Below are positions 54,852 to 58,061 of a stretch of 58,061 nucleotides of DNA, piece by piece. The notes below the pieces were generated by a model. The model had not been told where the DNA came from. It was given only the letters and a program-made list of their open reading frames with translations, and did not search any database. Made by a program: the position numbers and the translations under genes. Source of the stretch: Pseudodesulfovibrio sp. Lineage in GTDB: Bacteria; Desulfobacterota; Desulfovibrionia; Desulfovibrionales; Desulfovibrionaceae. Location: contig NZ_JAQUWN010000021.1 in NCBI RefSeq assembly GCF_028692895.1, positions 1 through 58,061 of the forward strand. Reading direction: 5' to 3'. Each line of letters opens with the position of its first letter. Position 1 is the first letter of the stretch.

Positions 54852-55622
54852 ATGCTGACAGCCGTGAGCCTCGGCCCCGGCGATCACTCGCTGCTCGCCC
54901 CGGCGGCCCGCGAGGCCATCGAGGCGGCCGAGGTGGTGGCCGGATACAAGGGCTATGTGGAGCTGGTGGACCCGGTGCTGCTTGAGGGCAAGACCGTCAT
55001 CTCCACCGGCATGACCGGCGAGGTGGAGCGGGTGCGCCGGGCCGTGGCATGCGCCCGGGAGGGCCGCCGCACCGTCATGGTCTGCAGCGGCGACGCGGGC
55101 GTCTACGCCATGGCCGGGCTGCTCCTGGAGGTCCTGGAGGCCGAGGGGCTGCTCGGGGCCGTGCCCTTCGCCGTGGTGCCGGGCGTGCCCGCCTTCGTGG
55201 CCGCCTCGGCCCTGCTCGGCGCGCCGCTGATGCACGATTTCGCCTCCGTGAGCCTGAGCGACCTGCTCACGCCCTGGGAGGTCATCGAGAAGCGGCTCAG
55301 GCTGGCGGCCGAGGCCGATTTCGTCCTCGCGGTCTACAACCCCCGCTCGAAGAAGCGGCGGGACCACTTGGCGCGCGCCCTGGCCGTTGTCGGCGAACAC
55401 CGAGCCCCGGAGACGCCTGTGGGCATCGTGGAGCGGGCCTACCGCACGGGCCAGGCCGTAACCCTGACCACCCTGGGTGGGGTGGACCCGGGCGTCGTGG
55501 ACATGCAGACCGTGCTGGTCATCGGCAATTCCGCCACCCGCCGGGCGGGTGATTTTCTACTGACCCCGCGCGGTTACGACCGCAAGTACGACCTCGCCGC
55601 AGACCCGGGCTCCCAGGAATAA
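54852..55622 (+). CDS. cbiH: Cobalt-precorrin-3B C17-methyltransferase
   Basis: The product is 256 residues and starts immediately after the cbiG stop. It is a SAM-dependent tetrapyrrole methylase that methylates C17 and contracts the ring. VSLGPGDHSLLAPAAREAIE is the first SAM loop; VMVCSGDAGVYAMAGLLLEV, FAVVPGVPAFVAASALLGAP and HDFASVSLSDLLTPWEVIEK are hallmarks of the CobJ/CbiH branch. The operon cbiD-G-H is thus a section of the anaerobic route. Confidence 0.93.
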   Translation: MLTAVSLGPGDHSLLAPAAREAIEAAEVVAGYKGYVELVDPVLLEGKTVISTGMTGEVERVRRAVACAREGRRTVMVCSGDAGVYAMAGLLLEVLEAEGLLGAVPFAVVPGVPAFVAASALLGAPLMHDFASVSLSDLLTPWEVIEKRLRLAAEADFVLAVYNPRSKKRRDHLARALAVVGEHRAPETPVGIVERAYRTGQAVTLTTLGGVDPGVVDMQTVLVIGNSATRRAGDFLLTPRGYDRKYDLAADPGSQE

Positions 55623-55681
55623 TCCTTGCCTAGGAAGGGCTTTTTCAGGTAAAAGCAAGCGTCTACGATGCCACCCCCTGC

Positions 55682-55709
55682 TTGACAGGGGGGGGATACT
55701 TATTTATCC
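55682..55709 (+). promoter_or_regulatory. Candidate promoter of the cytochrome c3 gene
   Basis: TTGACA (55682-55687) is a perfect -35; a 16-base spacer gives TATCCC (55704-55709), a poor -10. CATAAG nearby is another possibility. It lies about 60 bp before the cytochrome c3 start. Confidence 0.4.
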
Positions 55710-55764
55710 CGCATAAGTAGAGAGTGTGATTGTTCATTTTTTTGCAACAGGAGGAAGTAGGTTC

Positions 55765-56160
55765 ATGAAAAAATCTCTGATGATTGGCCTGATGGTCGCG
55801 GCTCTGGTCTGTGCTTTCGCGCTGCCGTCCGTCATCGCCGGCAACGCCCCGGCTGACACCATGACGCTGGCCGTGCCCGCCGGCGCCAAGGCCACCAAGA
55901 CCGCGGTGACCTTCCCGCACAAGAAGCACGAAGCCGTTGCCGACTGTCTGGTCTGCCACCACAAGGCCAAGGACAAGGCCGCCATCAAGGGCTGTGTGGC
56001 CGAAGGCTGCCATGCTGACGCCGCCGCCGCCGCCAAGAAGGATCCCAAGGGCTTCTACCAGGCTTGGCACAACAAGGATGCCGCCAACTCCTGCCTGGGC
56101 TGCCACAAGGCCAAGGGCAAGGGTCCCAAGGGCTGCAAGGACTGCCACCCCAAGAAGTAG
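55765..56160 (+). CDS. Tetrahaem cytochrome c3 (type I)
   Basis: The product is 131 residues; ATG 55765 follows AGGAGG. A signal peptide (MIGLMVAALVCAFALPSVIA) directs it to the periplasm. Four c-type haem sites appear in order: CLVCHH, CVAEGCH (CX4CH), CLGCH and CKDCH, with further histidines (FPHKKHEA, QAWHNKD) as axial ligands. The fourth site is CX2CH, where classical D. vulgaris c3 has CX4CH. It carries electrons between periplasmic hydrogenases or formate dehydrogenases and membrane complexes. Strong ribosome site and terminator fit high expression. Confidence 0.95.
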   Translation: MKKSLMIGLMVAALVCAFALPSVIAGNAPADTMTLAVPAGAKATKTAVTFPHKKHEAVADCLVCHHKAKDKAAIKGCVAEGCHADAAAAAKKDPKGFYQAWHNKDAANSCLGCHKAKGKGPKGCKDCHPKK

Positions 56161-56179
56161 TTCCATAGGGTGATTCGAG

Positions 56180-56208
56180 GGGGGGCTGTCACACAGCCCC
56201 CCTTTTTT
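56180..56208 (+). terminator. Terminator of cytochrome c3
   Basis: GGGGGGCTGT (56180-56189) pairs with ACAGCCCCCC (56193-56202) around a CAC loop, followed by TTTTTT. Confidence 0.9.
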
Positions 56209-56232
56209 CCAACCGCTTCCAGGGAGGAATCC

Positions 56233-57708
56233 ATGACCCCGGCCCCGCCGCCTCCGCCCAAAGACGATACCGTCGATGTCAACGACCTGTTCAGCGAAGC
56301 CCCTGAAAACGAGGCGCTGGACACCGACAATCTCGACGCCGATTTCGAGCAGGAGCTCGAAGACCTCTTCTCCGACGATCTGGAGGAGGAGCAGGCGGCC
56401 GCCGACGAATCGGACGACGTCGCGGACGAGCCCATCGTTCTGGACGACCTCATGGCCGATGACGGGGGCGCGCAGGATGACGACCTGCTGGTTCTGGACG
56501 ACGAGGCCGCGGATGAGGCGGCCGACGACGACCTGCTGACGCTCGACGACGAGATCGGGGGCGAGGCGGACGACGACCTGCTGATCCTGGACGACGTGGT
56601 GGCCGAAGAACCCGCCGTGGAGCCGGACGCCGACGAGGTCGCCGCCATGGTGGACGACATCGCCGAGGACAACGAGCTCCTGCCCGAGCCCGATGCGACG
56701 GCCGACGAGGACGTCATCGAGCTGGACGACCTGCTGGAGGAGGCGGAGGACGCTCCCGAGCTGGACGACCTGCTCGGCGAGGGCGGTGAAGAGACCCTGC
56801 TCCTGGACGACGTGATCGGGGAGACCCCGGCCGAGCTGGAACTGCCCACCGAAGAAGCGGAAGCGGCTCCCGAGGAGCCCGAGTTGCTGCTGGACGACCT
56901 GGCCGAGGAGCCCGCTCCGGAACCCGGAATTTCCCTTGATGGCCTGGCCGATGAAGCGGCCCCGGAGGAGTCCGAGTTGCTCCTGGACGACCTGTCCGGG
57001 TCCGGCGAGGACGAGGACCTGGCCGACGCCGCGCTTGAGGACGAGATTTCCCTGGACGCCTTGGCAGACGAAGGCGCGGAAGAAATTTACATCGAGGACG
57101 AGGATGCGGGCGACGCGGCCCTGGCGGAGGACGCCGGGAGCGACCTGCCCGTGGACGAGGTCATGTCCGACGACGAGATCGCCATGCTTATGGACGAGCC
57201 GGAGGCCCCCGCCGAGCCCGCCGTCGATGACGGGCCGGACCTGGACATCGCCGAGCTGGCCGGGGTGGAGCGGCTGGAGGACGACGACGCCATGGACGAC
57301 ATGGAGAGCCTGCTCGACAACGTTGAAGTGGACGTCTCCGACCTTGTGGACGAGTCCGACGACGCCGAGCTGCCCGATGTGGATGTCGAGGGCATGGACG
57401 TAGAGGGCATGGACGTGCCGGGCATGGAAGGGGACTCCGTCTCCGACATGATCGCGGCCGAGGCCATGCCGCCCGACGCTGGCGTGAACCTCTCCGGCGA
57501 CGTGGAGGTTAACCAGCTCCTGGCGGACGTGCGCACCGAGCCCGCGCCCGACGTGGCCGAGCTCCAGGCCAAGGTGGCCTCGCTGGAGGCGCGCGTGGAG
57601 GAGTTGGAGCTGAGGCTGCGCGACGAGATCGCCCAGTTGGTGCCCGCCGAGGCGGCCCGCATCATCCGCGAGGAGATCGCGGCCCTGGCCAGGGACCTGG
57701 ACGACTAG
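56233..57708 (+). CDS. Very acidic repeat protein with C-terminal coiled coil
   Basis: The product is 491 residues; ATG 56233 follows AGGGAGG. After a Pro-rich start (TPAPPPPPKDDTVDVNDLF), about 400 residues are dominated by Asp, Glu, Ala and Leu with an irregular repeat of LLxLDD or LLLDDL (for example DDDLLVLDDEAADEAADDDL). It should be disordered and strongly negative. The last 60 residues form a coiled coil (VAELQAKVASLEARVEELEL) and an amphipathic helix (AARIIREEIAALARDLDD). The plan (acidic disordered body, oligomerising end) resembles polar scaffold proteins such as PopZ, but similarity is only in design. Standalone gene between two terminators. Confidence 0.8.
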   Translation: MTPAPPPPPKDDTVDVNDLFSEAPENEALDTDNLDADFEQELEDLFSDDLEEEQAAADESDDVADEPIVLDDLMADDGGAQDDDLLVLDDEAADEAADDDLLTLDDEIGGEADDDLLILDDVVAEEPAVEPDADEVAAMVDDIAEDNELLPEPDATADEDVIELDDLLEEAEDAPELDDLLGEGGEETLLLDDVIGETPAELELPTEEAEAAPEEPELLLDDLAEEPAPEPGISLDGLADEAAPEESELLLDDLSGSGEDEDLADAALEDEISLDALADEGAEEIYIEDEDAGDAALAEDAGSDLPVDEVMSDDEIAMLMDEPEAPAEPAVDDGPDLDIAELAGVERLEDDDAMDDMESLLDNVEVDVSDLVDESDDAELPDVDVEGMDVEGMDVPGMEGDSVSDMIAAEAMPPDAGVNLSGDVEVNQLLADVRTEPAPDVAELQAKVASLEARVEELELRLRDEIAQLVPAEAARIIREEIAALARDLDD

Positions 57709-57731
57709 GCCGAACAAGACCCGCCTTTCAT

Positions 57732-57766
57732 GGCCGGTCCTTCCGCATGGAGGGACCGGCCTTTTT
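57732..57766 (+). terminator. Terminator of the acidic protein gene
   Basis: GGCCGGTCC (57732-57740) pairs with GGACCGGCC (57753-57761), followed by TTTTT. Confidence 0.85.
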
Positions 57767-57770
57767 GTTG

Positions 57771-57930
57771 GGCTGCATCTCCAATGTCCCTCGCGCGCGC
57801 CAAGCGGGGGCTCGACAGGCGCAAAAGGACGCGCGCCGTCGTCTTCGGGTTGCGAAGGCAAGGTGCGCTCCCCGCCAACGGGGGAAGGCCCGTTCCCGCC
57901 GCCGTGGCTGCCGCCATTGGGACTGCGCGG
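57771..57930 (+). ncRNA. Structured RNA candidate, 6S-like
   Basis: No coding frame is convincing here, but the sequence folds as one long arm: CCAATG (57781-57786) with CATTGG near 57915-57920, AGCGGGG with CCCCGC further in, GGCGC/GCGCC, and an apical CTTCG/CGAAG hairpin. The outer 5' strand (ATGTCCC..GCGCC-AAGCGGG) resembles the 5' arm of proteobacterial 6S RNA (ssrS), and length is suitable. Both ends lie next to terminators of other genes. No promoter is clear, and the opposite strand folds similarly, so strand and class are tentative. Confidence 0.4.
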
Positions 57931-57933
57931 GGC

Positions 57934-57967
57934 GAAGAAAAGCCCCGTCCCCTTGCGGGGGCGGGGC
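57934..57967 (-). terminator. Terminator of the LysM gene
   Basis: GCCCCG-TCCCC (57942-57952) pairs with GGGGG-CGGGGC (57957-57967) around TTGC; on the minus strand TTTTC follows (57941-57937). Confidence 0.75.
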
Positions 57968-57990
57968 CGGAATGGACGGTGCTGTGCGGG

Positions 57991-58061
57991 CTACTGGACG
58001 TAGACCTTGAGGCGCTGGCCCGCGTAGATGGTGCTGCGCGAGCTCAGGGCGTTCCAGCGTT
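57991..58061 (-). CDS. C-terminal end of a LysM-domain protein (runs off the window)
   Basis: The minus strand encodes RWNALSSRSTIYAGQRLKVY followed by VQ and a TAG stop. The pattern WNxLS..IYAGQRLKVYV is the second half of a LysM peptidoglycan-binding domain, often the end of MltD-type lytic transglycosylases. Only 23 residues are visible, so the rest of the protein is unknown. Confidence 0.75.
   Translation of the reverse strand, partial: RWNALSSRSTIYAGQRLKVYVQ

Noticed and set aside
57747-58010. 87-codon plus-strand frame after the acidic gene
   Set aside because: No ribosome site, Arg-rich random composition, and it crosses the LysM gene terminator and the 6S-like fold.

Overview
The window (about 58 kb, mostly high GC) looks like chromosomal DNA of a sulfate-reducing Desulfovibrionaceae bacterium (Desulfovibrio/Pseudodesulfovibrio type). 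The markers are a periplasmic tetrahaem cytochrome c3, an NfnAB-type flavin bifurcation pair, an AhbB-like sirohaem decarboxylase next to hemL, the anaerobic cobalamin genes cbiD-cbiG-cbiH, and TAXI-type solute receptors. This assignment is inference from gene content; no 16S rRNA or other marker is present.

Layout. 1-0.8 kb: 5' end of an IS110 transposase inserted in a decayed FMN-reductase gene. 0.8-9 kb: trmJ, two TAXI receptors around a malic enzyme, a Sel1 protein, and nfnA-nfnB. 9.2-13.7 kb: a hypothetical gene behind a GEMM-like riboswitch candidate, copA-copZ, and a hypothetical gene with an exact sigma-28-type promoter. 13.8-16.9 kb: a hydantoinase/oxoprolinase-like gene coupled to a class II histone-deacetylase-like gene with a zinc-ribbon tail. 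17-20.3 kb: an AT-rich RHS toxin-tip/immunity array with a nearly perfect 1,054-bp tandem duplication. 20.4-24 kb: phage-derived genes (DUF6941-like, S24-type repressor lacking its catalytic dyad, DUF5675, small HTH protein) plus a HEAT-repeat gene. 24-31 kb: lipoproteins, an NlpC/P60 hydrolase, a flavin reductase, a U32-like Fe-S protein, an alpha/beta hydrolase and a double-CZB chemoreceptor. 31-34.6 kb: a second phage-like cassette (holin-like, XhlA-like, terminase large subunit, small GNAT-like protein) interrupted by an opposite-strand TPR lipoprotein. 34.7-47.7 kb: a 3,515-residue FecR/RTX type I secretion substrate, convergent with an 810-residue Gly- then Asn/Thr/Ser-rich protein. 47.9-58 kb: hemL-ahbB, gpsA, a small lipoprotein, an NmrA/DUF2867-like protein, cbiDGH, cytochrome c3, a very acidic coiled-coil protein, a 6S-like RNA candidate and the end of a LysM gene.

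The most notable signal is an 85-bp block, aligned without gaps at 70 of 85 positions including 30 identical consecutive bases, that precedes both the first RHS frame (20.3 kb, minus strand) and the holin-like gene (31.1 kb, plus strand). It ends in a -10-like element about 55 nt before each start codon. It suggests that dispersed phage-like cassettes, and an RHS toxin gene that has recombined behind one of the promoters, answer to the same regulator. The CI-like protein with a dead S24 dyad in between is one candidate. Together with the terminase and holin this is reminiscent of a domesticated phage or gene-transfer-agent system, but no capsid or tail genes are in the window and that reading is inference.
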